Positions 39,368 to 48,110 are shown, numbered from the stretch's first letter. The stretch is 64,000 nucleotides of DNA from Actinobacteria bacterium HGW-Actinobacteria-4 (GCA_002841315.1 PHEW01000002.1:124001-188000), one strand, 5' to 3'. The notes: generated by a model from the sequence alone, not told the origin. A program made the numbers and translations.

Positions 39368-40220
39368 CTGGATCGCGGGAGCACGCCCGCGTACCCTGTG
39401 GACCGCGCTTACCCCTGTTGCGGTCGGCACCGCATGTGCGCACGCCGTTGGAGCTGCAGCAGTCGTGCCGGCACTCCTCGCACTCGGTGTCGCGCTCGGA
39501 ATGCAAGTCGCCGTTAACTACGCCAATGACTACTCCGACGGCGTGCGCGGCACGGACGTCAACCGGATCGGACCCGACCGCCTGGTCGCCACAGGCAAGG
39601 CGACTCCCAGCGCGGTCAAACTGGCCGCGTTCATCGCCTTTGGTACCGCCTCCCTCTTTGGCATCTACCTCACGCTGCTGACCGCCCAGTGGTGGTTGCT
39701 GCTCGTGGGTGTGGTCGCGATTGTCGCAGCGTGGACGTATACCGGGTCGGCCAAGCCTTACGGCTATGGCGGTTGGGGCGAGGCAAGCGTATTCACCTTC
39801 TTTGGTCCTGTGGCTGTGGTAGGGACGATGCTGACCCAAGCAGGGGCAGTAACGTGGTGGGCCTTCGTGGCGTCGGCCGGCGTGGGGTGTTACGCCGTTG
39901 CACTCTTGATGGTCAACAACATCCGAGACCTCGATACCGACGCCCTTGCAGGCAAGCACACCTTGGCAGTCAGGATGGGGCCGTTCCGGTCACGGCAGTT
40001 GTTCGCCGCCGTGGTACTGGCACCGGTGGCGCTGGCGGTGGGAGTGTCCTTTGCCCACCCGTGGGCGCTCATGGCCACCGTGGTCGCGTTGCCGTCCTTG
40101 CTCGCGGCTATCGGCATGCGCGTGGTCAAAGATGGCGCCGCACTGAAGCCGTTCTTTGGCGGCGTGAGCGCGATCGGGCTTGTCTACGGCCTTCTGCTTG
40201 CGATCGGCATTGCACTCTAA
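39348..40220 (+). CDS. menA: 1,4-Dihydroxy-2-naphthoate polyprenyltransferase
   Basis: 290 aa, UbiA-type integral membrane enzyme with ~8 helices. Both Asp-rich motifs are present: NYANDYSDGVRGTD and NNIRDLDTDALAGK. Attaches the polyprenyl chain (from the synthase at 10802-11794) to DHNA with loss of CO2. ATG at 39348 lies within the menE 3' end, so the two are co-translated. Stop overlaps that of DUF4229 on the other strand (CTAA). Confidence 0.93.
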   Translation: MTTTVSDWIAGARPRTLWTALTPVAVGTACAHAVGAAAVVPALLALGVALGMQVAVNYANDYSDGVRGTDVNRIGPDRLVATGKATPSAVKLAAFIAFGTASLFGIYLTLLTAQWWLLLVGVVAIVAAWTYTGSAKPYGYGGWGEASVFTFFGPVAVVGTMLTQAGAVTWWAFVASAGVGCYAVALLMVNNIRDLDTDALAGKHTLAVRMGPFRSRQLFAAVVLAPVALAVGVSFAHPWALMATVVALPSLLAAIGMRVVKDGAALKPFFGGVSAIGLVYGLLLAIGIAL

Positions 40221-40465
40221 GAAGAGGCCTCGGCATCCTCAACCGCGTCGTCACGGTGATGCCTCGCTTGGAAGGTCTCAATCCACCCATCGAGTTGCTG
40301 ACCTGCGGCAACGCGCATCGTGGGTAACAGCAAGTAGCTCACCAACCAGGCCACAACAAAGGCGACGAGGATCGCGATGATCTCCGGCCACGGGAGCAAT
40401 CTCAGACCCGCCCATGCGGCGATGAAGAGAGCCGATCGCGCGGCCCAGTAGGCGAAAACCTTCAT
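40217..40465 (-). CDS. DUF4229 small membrane protein
   Basis: 82 aa with two hydrophobic helices (residues ~8-24 and 28-46) and an acidic C-terminus (DDAVEDAEASS). Matches the DUF4229 family of actinobacteria, which has no assigned function but commonly sits beside menA. TACAGT ends 6 nt before its ATG. Confidence 0.75.
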   Translation of the reverse strand: MKVFAYWAARSALFIAAWAGLRLLPWPEIIAILVAFVVAWLVSYLLLPTMRVAAGQQLDGWIETFQARHHRDDAVEDAEASS

Positions 40466-40497
40466 GGAGCCACTGTAGCCGCGGCTAGAGTAAGGAG
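40466..40497. promoter_or_regulatory. Overlapping divergent leaderless promoters of DUF4229 and the PLDc_N gene
   Basis: Minus: TACAGT (40477-40472), 6 nt, ATG 40465. Plus: TAGAGT (40486-40491), 6 nt, ATG 40498. The -10 boxes are 8 bp apart in a 32-bp gap. The plus spacer reads AAGGAG, which directly abuts the ATG and is too close to act as a normal ribosome binding site. Confidence 0.5.
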
Positions 40498-40785
40498 ATG
40501 CGGTTTCTTATTGCAGTTGGCCTCTACCTGGTCCTCACCGGTTTCACCGTCACGGACGTGCTGAACCGACCCGAACGCGAGCCCTTTGGCATCCACCGCT
40601 ACCTGTGGGTCGCCATCATCATTGTGATTCCCTACCTTGGCGCGCTCGTGTGGATCGTGCTGAGCCGTCGCGGTGATACTAAACCTCGGCCCGCTGGACC
40701 CAGAGCGCCGGACGATGACCCCGAGTACCTGTCATGGGTGGCACGCCAACAACGCCGGCGCCGCGAACAGGGTGGCGAGCGCTAA
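40498..40785 (+). CDS. PLD-nuclease N-terminal domain (PLDc_N) small membrane protein
   Basis: 95 aa with two membrane helices and the PLDc_N signature region (YLWVAIIIVIPYLGALVWIV) followed by a charged Arg-rich tail. This short form carries no phospholipase D catalytic domain. Function unknown. Its TAA stop overlaps the TAG stop of the convergent glycosyltransferase. Confidence 0.75.
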   Translation: MRFLIAVGLYLVLTGFTVTDVLNRPEREPFGIHRYLWVAIIIVIPYLGALVWIVLSRRGDTKPRPAGPRAPDDDPEYLSWVARQQRRRREQGGER

Positions 40786-41936
40786 CCGCGGTACAACTCA
40801 AGGACGGTCGTGGCCACTTTTGCGACGTCAAACTGCGTCACACGTTCAGCCTGTTCTTGATGCAAGACCTCGCGCAGTTCCGTGTCGAGAATCAGATGCT
40901 CAAGCGCCGCCGCGAATGAGGCCGTGTCTCTGGGCTGGATCAACACATCGGGATTGTCGCCCAGGACTGAGCGATACCCGGGATTGTCCCCACCGATCAC
41001 CACGCCTGCGCCCGCGGCCATGGCTTCGATCAGCACAATCCCAAAGCTCTCCCCTGCGGCAGCGGGGAAGACGCAGATGTCCGACCCCGCGTAAAACTTT
41101 GGGCGTTCGGTGCTGATATGGCCGATGAGTGTCACGATGTCCGCGAGTCCGCTCGTCGCAATGCTCTCCTCGAGCTCCTTCTGAAGGGGGCCGGTACCCG
41201 CAATACGTACCCGGATTCGCGCGCGCACCGCTGGGGAAAGAGCCGCAACTGCCTTGACCAACTCGGGGGCGCCCTTGCGTTCCACGAGCCTGCCAACGTG
41301 AGTGATCTCAACGGTACGGGCGGGATCAGCGTTGGTCTCGCGGACTGTCCGGGCATCCCGCGCCTCTTGTGTCTGGAACTGCCCTGTCGCAACCGGGTTG
41401 GGCACCGCAACACTGGGCACGCCGAACACGTCCCGGGCATAGTCCACCGTTGGTGGCGACACCGCGATGAACTGATCAAAGCGCTTGAGATTGCGGCGCA
41501 ACAGCAACGCGAGGACGTGGGATGCAAGCAGCGCGCCCCGTGTGAACGGGAGGATGTGGAAGGTGCCGATGACCCGCACGTCCGGCCCTTGCACCCGCCG
41601 TGCCGCGTCCACCACACGAGCAGCAAAGAGCGGTGAATGCGGTGACTGGACATGAACCACATCGAACTGCTGGGCGCGCATGAAGTCAACGAGTTTGCGG
41701 CGCGATGTGGGGACAGGGCTGCGGAGCCGGTTGCCATTGAAGCGCACCGGTACGGTCTTCGCAAGCGAGTGGAGGTTCGCAAGGTCGGTGCGCTCTGTGG
41801 ACGAACACAAATAGTGGACGTCATGCCCAAGGGTGGTGAAGTGAGCCCCTAGCGTCAGGACATGTTGCTGCACGCCGTCGGGTCGGTCAAGGCTGTCGTC
41901 AATGACGAACGCGATCTTCAATGGCTTCTGCGTCAT
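40782..41936 (-). CDS. Glycosyltransferase family 4 (GT-B)
   Basis: 384 aa from ATG 41936, 1 nt after the ccsB stop. N-terminal domain IAFVIDDSLDRPDGVQQHV resembles mannosyltransferases acting on lipids or glycans; the donor site (VGRLVERKGAPELVKA; FPAAAGESFGIVLIEAMAAG with the E-x7-E motif) is complete. Probably uses a nucleotide or GDP sugar on the cytoplasmic membrane face. Phosphatidylinositol mannosyltransferase-like is possible; acceptor not determinable. Attached to the end of the ccs operon. Confidence 0.8.
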   Translation of the reverse strand: MTQKPLKIAFVIDDSLDRPDGVQQHVLTLGAHFTTLGHDVHYLCSSTERTDLANLHSLAKTVPVRFNGNRLRSPVPTSRRKLVDFMRAQQFDVVHVQSPHSPLFAARVVDAARRVQGPDVRVIGTFHILPFTRGALLASHVLALLLRRNLKRFDQFIAVSPPTVDYARDVFGVPSVAVPNPVATGQFQTQEARDARTVRETNADPARTVEITHVGRLVERKGAPELVKAVAALSPAVRARIRVRIAGTGPLQKELEESIATSGLADIVTLIGHISTERPKFYAGSDICVFPAAAGESFGIVLIEAMAAGAGVVIGGDNPGYRSVLGDNPDVLIQPRDTASFAAALEHLILDTELREVLHQEQAERVTQFDVAKVATTVLELYRG

Positions 41937-41937
41937 G

Positions 41938-42894
41938 TCACGGCCCCGCATATGTGTGCAGGCCCTGGAACACATAGTTCACCACGGTGAAGTTCATGAT
42001 GAGCGCCACGAACCCCACCAGCGCGAGGTAGGCCGAGCGCCTACCACCCCATCCCTGGGTAGTGCGCGCGTGAAGGTACGCCGCGAAGATCACCCAGATC
42101 ACAAAACTCCAGACCTCCTTGGGGTCCCAACCCCAGTAGCGACCCCAGACGTGTTCGGCCCATACGGCACCTGCCATCACCGTGAAGGTCCACAACACAA
42201 ACCCCACGGCATTGAGTCGGAACGCGAGCGCCTCGAGGGCCGCCGCGGGCGGGAGCGAGTGAGCCCCACGCGCAAGCCTGCCCTCGGGTCGCGGGCTCAC
42301 TGACTCGTACCGGTCGCGAATCAACTGAGCGATGGTCGCGATAAAGGCAACCGCAAAGACCCCGGTGGCGATGATGGCGATCGACACGTGGATGATGAGC
42401 CAGAAACTCTGCAGGGCCGGGGGGAGGCCCGTCGAGGCTGCGTAGAGGACGGAAAGGGCGAGCCCCAACGACACTGCGGCAAGGCCGCTCACTCCCGCGC
42501 CTAGGTAGGCGATGTCCCGACGCGCTTGAACGCCCAGGAACACGAGCACAGTCACCAAGGACCCCGTGATGGTGTACTCGTACATCGTGGACCATGGCAC
42601 GTGCCCCGCCTCGACCGCGCGAGCCCCCACGCCCAGCATGTGGAAGAGCGCACCCACCAGCATCGTTGCGCGCGCAATGCCCAAGGCCCGGTCGGGTGCC
42701 GGCGGTTGCGGCTGCGACGCCACCGTTCCTGACTCCGGTGACGTCGGAGCCCCTGCCGTCACGAGAGACTGCCGCTTGGTAGCACCCTGCACCTCCGCCA
42801 TGCGGGAGAACCGCACTGCGTACGCGAGCATCGCTATCGAGTACAGAGTTGTCGCTGCCCACAGGGCCATCACGCTGAGTGTCTGCGCATTCAT
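41938..42894 (-). CDS. ccsB: Cytochrome c biogenesis protein CcsB/CcsA-type (heme handling)
   Basis: 318 aa with ~8 helices. The Trp-rich heme-binding motif WGRYWGWDPKEVWSF and flanking conserved histidines (HMLGVG, IHVSIA) identify the CcsA/ResC heme exporter-lyase half. With ResB it forms the system II cytochrome c synthase. Overlaps resB by ATGA. Confidence 0.9.
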   Translation of the reverse strand: MNAQTLSVMALWAATTLYSIAMLAYAVRFSRMAEVQGATKRQSLVTAGAPTSPESGTVASQPQPPAPDRALGIARATMLVGALFHMLGVGARAVEAGHVPWSTMYEYTITGSLVTVLVFLGVQARRDIAYLGAGVSGLAAVSLGLALSVLYAASTGLPPALQSFWLIIHVSIAIIATGVFAVAFIATIAQLIRDRYESVSPRPEGRLARGAHSLPPAAALEALAFRLNAVGFVLWTFTVMAGAVWAEHVWGRYWGWDPKEVWSFVIWVIFAAYLHARTTQGWGGRRSAYLALVGFVALIMNFTVVNYVFQGLHTYAGP

Positions 42895-44489
42895 GCCTGC
42901 TCCTTTGTTGCCACGGCGTCAAGCACCTGGTGAAGGCGCGTCCCGAGTGTCTCGTCGTACAGCGGCGCGTACGCGGCGCCGGTCACCACTGTAGTTCCGC
43001 TTGCCGCAGGCGCAACGAGCCATAAGCGCCTACGAGACCCAAACAGGCTGAGGCCAAGACCCAGCAGCGACAGTATCGAGAACACCAGCAGCCACGGTAG
43101 CGAGGGGTCCGCGCGCAGATCAAGCGCCACAAAACGCGGCAGGGTCTCCCATGTCACCGTGCCCAAGCCATCCGGCAGGTCCACGGTGTCTCCCAAAGCG
43201 ATCGCGACGATGGCAACGTCACCGGCTGCGTCGTGAACCGGATTCATCTCAGACTCGTCGAGAATGTAAACGTTTTGGGGGATCCCCCGATCAAGGCCCA
43301 AGTCACCGGTGTAGACGGAAAAGAAGATGACGGGGTTGGCCGGGTCCGGATGGACCGAACGCGGGCCATCGATGTCCATGATCGCAGTCGGCAACAACGT
43401 TGCCTTGATGCCCAACTGCGGACCACTCGTGACGTCGGGGATCTTCACCACGCCGTCGGACGTGTAGAACGAATCCTGAGGCAAGAACGGCACAGGCCCC
43501 GCGAACGCGATGTTGCCGTCGGAGTCACGCACGGTGAAGTCCGGGGCGTACCCGTTACCCTGCAAGTAGATCTTGCCGCCGTCCACCTGCAGAGGTCGAT
43601 TAACTTGGATGTCCGTGCTCCACGGAGCCAACCCTGGTTCGGTCAGTGTCACGTTTGCCTGGAAACTCCGGGGGCGGCCGTCAGTATCGAAACGCGAGTC
43701 TAGTGAGTCGAAGGTGAGGGTAAAGGGCGACAGGCTCGCCGGGTCGAACAGCGCACCCGCTTCGAACGAGTCGTACGCAACCACCGCGTTGGTGAACGAT
43801 CGGCCCTCGACAATGATCGCTTGGCCGCGGTGCATGAGTACCGAACCCATCGCTACTGCCATCAGGATCCCCACCAGCGACACGTGGAACAGCAAGTTGC
43901 CAATCTCCCGCACGTGGCCCTTGTCTGCGGTCAGCGCAAGCTCGGGCCCGTCCCCACCCTGCCGATGATCCACGCGGACTCGGTAGCCGGTCACGGCGCC
44001 CCACCACCGGGGCTCCGGCCGCAGCATGGCGGCCGCTGCGTCCATGGCCGCTTGTGCGTCGGGGACCGAGAGAGTGCGCCGTTCGGCGTACCGCGCCAGC
44101 GAGCGTGGCGCGGGCGAGACGGGTGCACGCAACGCGCGGTAGTGCGCCCCGGTGCGCGGAATGATGCATCCGATAAGCGAGGCGAACAACAACAGATAGA
44201 TCGCGGTAAACCACGGTGAGCCGAACACGTCCAGGAACCCTGAAACGTCGAGCACCGGGCCCCAGAACTCATTGCCCTCGATGAACGCGCGCGTCGCGGC
44301 GGCATCCTGCGGCCACTGCGGGAGCACCGAACCAGGAATGGCGGCGAGAGCCAGCATCAGTAGCAGAATGAGCGCCACGCGCATGGAGGTCACTTGCCGC
44401 CAGAACCAGCGCGCCCAGCCAGACCACCCCAGCCGCGGCACCGCAGCCACCGCGTAGTTGTCAACGGAGATCCGCTTCTCGCGAGCCAT
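42891..44489 (-). CDS. resB: Cytochrome c biogenesis protein ResB
   Basis: 532 aa with three N-terminal helices (RVALILLLMLALAAIPGSVLP first), a large extracytoplasmic domain and a final helix near the C-terminus. ResB/Ccs1 partner of CcsB that presents apocytochrome. Starts directly after the ccdA stop. Confidence 0.9.
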   Translation of the reverse strand: MAREKRISVDNYAVAAVPRLGWSGWARWFWRQVTSMRVALILLLMLALAAIPGSVLPQWPQDAAATRAFIEGNEFWGPVLDVSGFLDVFGSPWFTAIYLLLFASLIGCIIPRTGAHYRALRAPVSPAPRSLARYAERRTLSVPDAQAAMDAAAAMLRPEPRWWGAVTGYRVRVDHRQGGDGPELALTADKGHVREIGNLLFHVSLVGILMAVAMGSVLMHRGQAIIVEGRSFTNAVVAYDSFEAGALFDPASLSPFTLTFDSLDSRFDTDGRPRSFQANVTLTEPGLAPWSTDIQVNRPLQVDGGKIYLQGNGYAPDFTVRDSDGNIAFAGPVPFLPQDSFYTSDGVVKIPDVTSGPQLGIKATLLPTAIMDIDGPRSVHPDPANPVIFFSVYTGDLGLDRGIPQNVYILDESEMNPVHDAAGDVAIVAIALGDTVDLPDGLGTVTWETLPRFVALDLRADPSLPWLLVFSILSLLGLGLSLFGSRRRLWLVAPAASGTTVVTGAAYAPLYDETLGTRLHQVLDAVATKEQA

Positions 44490-45251
44490 CTACACCCACA
44501 CCCCAAAGTCGGCGATCCAGCCTTGCATCCACCGGGTAAGCGCCTGCCACGCACCGGTGACGAGCAGCAGGCCCAACACGATGAGCATCGCTCCGCCTAC
44601 CCGCATGAGCGCCAAGCGGTGGCGGCGTAGCCACTGCAACACGGCGTCGGAGCGCTCCATGGTGAGCGCCACTACCAAGAATGGCAGTCCGAGCCCCACG
44701 CAGTAGAACAGCGCCAAGAGGCCCCCACGGGCTTCGGTGCCTTCGTTCAGGCTGAGCGCAAGAACAGCTGACAGCGTAGGGCCGATGCACGGAGTCCAGC
44801 CCAATCCGAACGCCACGCCGAGCACGGGAGCGCCAGCCAGGCCGGCACGTGGGCTCACGTGGAAGCGTCGCTCGCGCTGCAGGAACGGCACCGAGCCAAG
44901 AAAGGCAAAGCCAAAAACGACGATCACGGCGCCAAGGATGCGCGTCACCAGGTCGAGCTGGCCCGTGATCTGCGAGCCCGCCGCGGCCACCAGCACGCCG
45001 AGCGTCACGAACACCGCCGAGAAGCCAGCGATGAACAGCAGGACACCCAGGACCAGGCGCGGGCGTGATCCCTTCTCACCGTCTTGAGCGCCAGCGATGC
45101 CGGACACATAGCCCAGGTATCCAGGGACCAGCGGCACGACGCACGGCGAGGCAAAACTCACCAGACCGGCGAAGATCGCCACGGGAATCGCCAATGCCAG
45201 CGAGCCCGTCAACGCAACTTGGGCAAAGTCGCCGCCGATGCCGGCGATCAC
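44490..45251 (-). CDS. ccdA: Thiol-disulfide transmembrane transporter CcdA
   Basis: 253 aa, six helices. Redox cysteines lie in FASPCVVPLVPGYLG and GWTPCIGPTL. Moves reducing equivalents from cytoplasmic thioredoxin to the TlpA/ResA protein encoded upstream, keeping apocytochrome cysteines reduced. GTG start overlaps the tlpA stop. Confidence 0.92.
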   Translation of the reverse strand: MIAGIGGDFAQVALTGSLALAIPVAIFAGLVSFASPCVVPLVPGYLGYVSGIAGAQDGEKGSRPRLVLGVLLFIAGFSAVFVTLGVLVAAAGSQITGQLDLVTRILGAVIVVFGFAFLGSVPFLQRERRFHVSPRAGLAGAPVLGVAFGLGWTPCIGPTLSAVLALSLNEGTEARGGLLALFYCVGLGLPFLVVALTMERSDAVLQWLRRHRLALMRVGGAMLIVLGLLLVTGAWQALTRWMQGWIADFGVWV

Positions 45252-45811
45252 GCGCTACCTGCCGCGTCCTCCACAAGCGCCGCGAGGGTGGACGCTTCCA
45301 CCCGGCCAATCACGCGCGCGTACACGCGGCCATCAGGATCAAGCACGAGCGTGGTGGGGACTGCGTTGATTGCGATCAATCCCTGGAGCGTCGCAACCGC
45401 AGCTCCATTGGCATCGTTGATGCTGGGGTACTTGACCGAGAATGTACGCTCGAACGCCTCGGCCGTGCCGGCATCGTCGCGGCTGTTGATCCCGATGAGC
45501 TGGACACCGTCACGAGCATCGAGGGCCACCAGGTCCGGTGCCTCGGCTCGGCACGGCGGGCACGATGCGTACCAGGTATTGATCAGCACCACGCTGCCGC
45601 GGTAGTCGGCGGTGTCCACGGGGTCTCCCGCGTATGACGTACCCGTGAGTTCCACTAGCGGAGCGTCCGGTCCGCCCAGGATGGTCACGGTGCCGTCGCC
45701 GCTGACATAACCGGGCGAGGTCGCGGCGTTCTCAGGCGCGCACCCAGCTACAGCCAGGATGATCGCGAGAACGATCGCAAGGAAGAGCACCACCCGAGCA
45801 CCACGTCTCAC
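45248..45811 (-). CDS. TlpA/ResA-family thiol-disulfide lipoprotein
   Basis: 187 aa. Lipoprotein signal with lipobox AVAGC, then a thioredoxin fold with active site WYASCPPCRAE (CPPC). cis-Pro region VPTTLVLD is present. Reduces apocytochrome c outside the membrane with electrons from CcdA. GTG start overlaps the phosphatase stop (GTGA). Confidence 0.9.
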   Translation of the reverse strand: MRRGARVVLFLAIVLAIILAVAGCAPENAATSPGYVSGDGTVTILGGPDAPLVELTGTSYAGDPVDTADYRGSVVLINTWYASCPPCRAEAPDLVALDARDGVQLIGINSRDDAGTAEAFERTFSVKYPSINDANGAAVATLQGLIAINAVPTTLVLDPDGRVYARVIGRVEASTLAALVEDAAGSA

Positions 45812-46428
45812 GTCGCCACCTCAACGTGCTTGGCCGGCTCGGAGTAGGTCATCGCCACGGCTTCCGAGCCCTCGATGGTGAAGGAGGTCAGCGACGCGAG
45901 TGAACACTTGCGTGAACGCGGGTCATGGATGAACGGACGGTTCTCGAAGGCGAGCCGCGCCACCCAGATGGGCAACTGGTGGCTCACCACCACTGTCTCG
46001 CTCGTAGGATTCTGAGCTGCGGCATCCATGATTGCCGCCCACATGCGCTCCCGCTGCTCGACGTATGGTTCGCCCCACGACGGACGCCATGGGTTGCGCA
46101 AAGCCCACCAGTGTCGCGGGTGGGCGAAGTCCTTGGGCCCGTTCTGCAAGGGCTGACCTTCGTAGATGTTGGCAGCTTCGATCAGCCGATCGTCAGTCGC
46201 CACGTCAAGGCCAAAGGCCGCGGCGACGTGCGTTGCGGTCTGTTGGGCGCGCAACAGTGGCGAGGCGACCACGCGGCCAACGCTGTGGCCGTTGTCGCGC
46301 AAGTGCGTCGCAACGGCGCGCGCCATCTCCTCGCCCGCCGCCGACAGCCGGAACTCAGGCAGGCGGCCGTACAGCACCTTGTCCGGATTGTGGACATGGC
46401 CATGGCGCATCACGTGAACAACCGGCAT
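45808..46428 (-). CDS. Histidine phosphatase family protein
   Basis: 206 aa. The phosphohistidine motif is VMRHGHVHNP near the N-terminus, and the second catalytic His lies in VVVSHQLPIW. Phosphoglycerate mutase-like fold; substrate unknown. Conserved neighbour of the ccs genes in actinobacteria. GACAAT ends 6 nt before the ATG, suggesting another leaderless start and the head of the ccs operon. Confidence 0.85.
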   Translation of the reverse strand: MPVVHVMRHGHVHNPDKVLYGRLPEFRLSAAGEEMARAVATHLRDNGHSVGRVVASPLLRAQQTATHVAAAFGLDVATDDRLIEAANIYEGQPLQNGPKDFAHPRHWWALRNPWRPSWGEPYVEQRERMWAAIMDAAAQNPTSETVVVSHQLPIWVARLAFENRPFIHDPRSRKCSLASLTSFTIEGSEAVAMTYSEPAKHVEVAT

Positions 46429-46446
46429 AGGACCATTGTCCCCCGG

Positions 46447-46683
46447 CTACGCCAGTGCCAAGCGCAATCGCTCGGCATTGATGTGCCAGAACCCCACCAC
46501 GGCCCCATCGACGGTAACGACGGGTACCTCGTCACCGTACTGCGCCTTGAGCGCGGGGTCCGCATCGACATCCTGCTCAACCCAGGCCACATCTGCATAT
46601 GCGCAGACCGCGTCCACCACTACCCGCGCGTCGTCACACAAGTGGCACGACTGCCGCGTGAAGAGAACTACCCTCGCACTCAT
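46447..46683 (-). CDS. Glutaredoxin-like protein (DUF836 type)
   Basis: 78 aa, thioredoxin-fold miniprotein with RQSCHLCDDA (CxxC active site, residues ~13-16) and cis-Pro VPVVTVDG. Cytoplasmic thiol-redox role likely. Leaderless promoter immediately upstream. Confidence 0.8.
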   Translation of the reverse strand: MSARVVLFTRQSCHLCDDARVVVDAVCAYADVAWVEQDVDADPALKAQYGDEVPVVTVDGAVVGFWHINAERLRLALA

Positions 46684-46757
46684 GTCTCCACCTTAGGGCT
46701 CCCCTGCTCGCGAAGGTGGGGTCCGGCGAAGTTGCACATGCTCTGTAGGGTGGAGCC
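46684..46757. promoter_or_regulatory. Divergent leaderless promoters of the glutaredoxin-like and HAD genes
   Basis: Minus: TAAGGT (46695-46690), 6 nt, ATG 46683. Plus: TAGGGT (46746-46751), 6 nt, GTG 46758. Confidence 0.5.
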
Positions 46758-47588
46758 GTGAGCACGCACCAGCCGACCCCGGCCACTGGAGCGGGGGTCG
46801 CGGCGTTCTTTGACGTCGACAACACGATCATCCGCGGCGCCAGCGCATTCCACATCGCGCAGGGCCTACGTCAGCGCGGCTACTTCCGTAAGCGTGACTT
46901 GATCCGGTTTGGGTGGGAGCAGCTCAAGTACCTCATGTTTGGCGAGTCCAAGGAACAGATGTCCTCGGTGCGCGCGGAGGCGTTGTCGATCATCAAGGGG
47001 TGGTCGGTCGCGGAGATGGCCACCATCGGTGAAGAGGTCTATGACGAGATCATGGCGCTACGCATCTTCCCAGGCACCAAGGCGCTGCTCGATGAGCACC
47101 GGGCTCAGGGCCACGAGGTCTGGCTCGTCACGGCGACGCCTGTCGAGGTGGGCAAGCTCATCGCGAGACGGCTCGGTGCAACAGGTGCGTTGGGGACCAT
47201 CGCCGAGCACAAGAACGGGTACTACACGGGCCGGCTCGTGGGCGATCTCCTCCACGGAGAGGCCAAGGCGGTGGCTGTCCAGGGACTCGCGGAGGCGAAC
47301 GGTCTCAACCTCGCGAAGAGTTTCGCGTATGGCGACTCGATGAATGATGCGCCCATGCTGAGCGAAGTGGGTCACCCGTGTGCGATCAATCCAGACTCTC
47401 GTCTGCGCCGCCACGCCAAGTCCAAGGGCTGGCCCATGAAGGAGTTTCGCGGCCGCGGTAGGAAGGGACGCCGGTCAATCATCAAGCGTTCCGTCACCGG
47501 GACGGTGTGGATCTTGCTTTCCATCATGCGACTTGTGAAGAGGGCAATCGTAGCGATGTTCCGCCGCAAGAAGCCCGCCGCTTCTTAG
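46758..47588 (+). CDS. HAD-IB family hydrolase (SerB1/CicA-like)
   Basis: 276 aa. Motif I FFDVDNTIIRGAS (DxDxT), motif II VTATPVEVG, and motif III AYGDSMNDAPML are intact. Phosphoserine-phosphatase-like; several homologues act on lysophospholipid or other phosphoesters, so the substrate is open. The C-terminus is strongly basic (FRGRGRKGRRSIIK) with a hydrophobic segment, suggesting membrane association. GTG start fixed by the -10 box. Confidence 0.85.
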   Translation: MSTHQPTPATGAGVAAFFDVDNTIIRGASAFHIAQGLRQRGYFRKRDLIRFGWEQLKYLMFGESKEQMSSVRAEALSIIKGWSVAEMATIGEEVYDEIMALRIFPGTKALLDEHRAQGHEVWLVTATPVEVGKLIARRLGATGALGTIAEHKNGYYTGRLVGDLLHGEAKAVAVQGLAEANGLNLAKSFAYGDSMNDAPMLSEVGHPCAINPDSRLRRHAKSKGWPMKEFRGRGRKGRRSIIKRSVTGTVWILLSIMRLVKRAIVAMFRRKKPAAS

Positions 47589-47611
47589 GGGACGACAAAG
47601 CCCGCGTCCCC
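47588..47611 (+). terminator. Hairpin at the HAD gene stop codon
   Basis: GGGGACG (47588-47594) pairs with CGTCCCC (47605-47611), 7 bp, starting on the last base of the TAG stop. No U-tract follows, as is usual for actinobacterial terminators. Confidence 0.45.
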
Positions 47612-47641
47612 ACGAAGGCGACACGGGCATCGGCGCTGTGG

Positions 47642-47656
47642 CCGGGCAACGCCCGG
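47642..47656 (-). terminator. Hairpin downstream of the AURKAIP1-type gene
   Basis: CCGGGC-AAC-GCCCGG perfect 6-bp stem, 9 nt beyond the stop of the minus-strand gene. Short, no U-tract. Confidence 0.35.
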
Positions 47657-47664
47657 ACCGGAGA

Positions 47665-47763
47665 CTACTTCTTGTTGCGACGCTGGTGGCGAGTCTTGCG
47701 AAGCAACTTGCGGTGCTTCTTCTTCGACATGCGCTTGCGACGCTTCTTAATGACGGAACCCAC
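47665..47763 (-). CDS. AURKAIP1/COX24-domain very small basic protein (32 aa)
   Basis: GTG start at 47763, stop TAG at 47665; 32 residues beginning MGSVIKKRRKRMSKKKHRK and ending QRRNKK. More than half the residues are Lys or Arg. This is the conserved actinobacterial miniprotein of the AURKAIP1/COX24 family, associated with ribosomes or translation in homologous groups. AAGGTAGG precedes the GTG. It follows the HTH gene by 47 nt, an arrangement conserved in actinobacteria. Too short for usual gene finders. Confidence 0.85.
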   Translation of the reverse strand: MGSVIKKRRKRMSKKKHRKLLRKTRHQRRNKK

Positions 47764-47810
47764 GAGACCTACCTTGATAGACGTTGGAGCAAAACCTAAC
47801 GGAAGATGCC

Positions 47811-48050
47811 CTAGCCTACCGCGCCTGCGGAGCGGTCGTCGTCCTCGGTGACATACCCGCCATTAAGGGCCGCCTCGTTCAAGAAGACCTCGACTGCCTT
47901 CTGCGGCACTCGGAACGATCGCCCGAACTGCACTGCTGGCAAGTCGCCCGCGTGGATCCACCTGTAAACCGTCATGCGCGACACGCGCAGCATGTGCGCG
48001 ACTTCCGCGACAGTCAGAAACATCGTGCGCGCTGGAGCGTTGTCTGCCAT
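47811..48050 (-). CDS. Excisionase-like helix-turn-helix DNA-binding protein
   Basis: 79 aa from ATG 48050, chosen by AGAGGAGAA upstream. MerR/excisionase-type winged helix: FLTVAEVAHMLRVSRMTVYR followed by WIHAGDLPAVQFGRSFRVP. Despite the family name it has no phage context; this is the widely conserved actinobacterial protein encoded beside the AURKAIP1-type gene. Probable transcription factor, target unknown. Confidence 0.82.
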   Translation of the reverse strand: MADNAPARTMFLTVAEVAHMLRVSRMTVYRWIHAGDLPAVQFGRSFRVPQKAVEVFLNEAALNGGYVTEDDDRSAGAVG

Positions 48051-48110
48051 GACGATTGGTTCTCCTCTTGGGTTTGCGTCCAGCGAAGGTATCGGCGGGT
48101 AGTGCTTCCC

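Noticed and set aside
47811..48050. Excisionase-like gene as a sign of a prophage or integrated element
   Set aside because: No integrase, att-like repeats or phage genes nearby; this HTH protein is a conserved chromosomal neighbour of the AURKAIP1-type gene.
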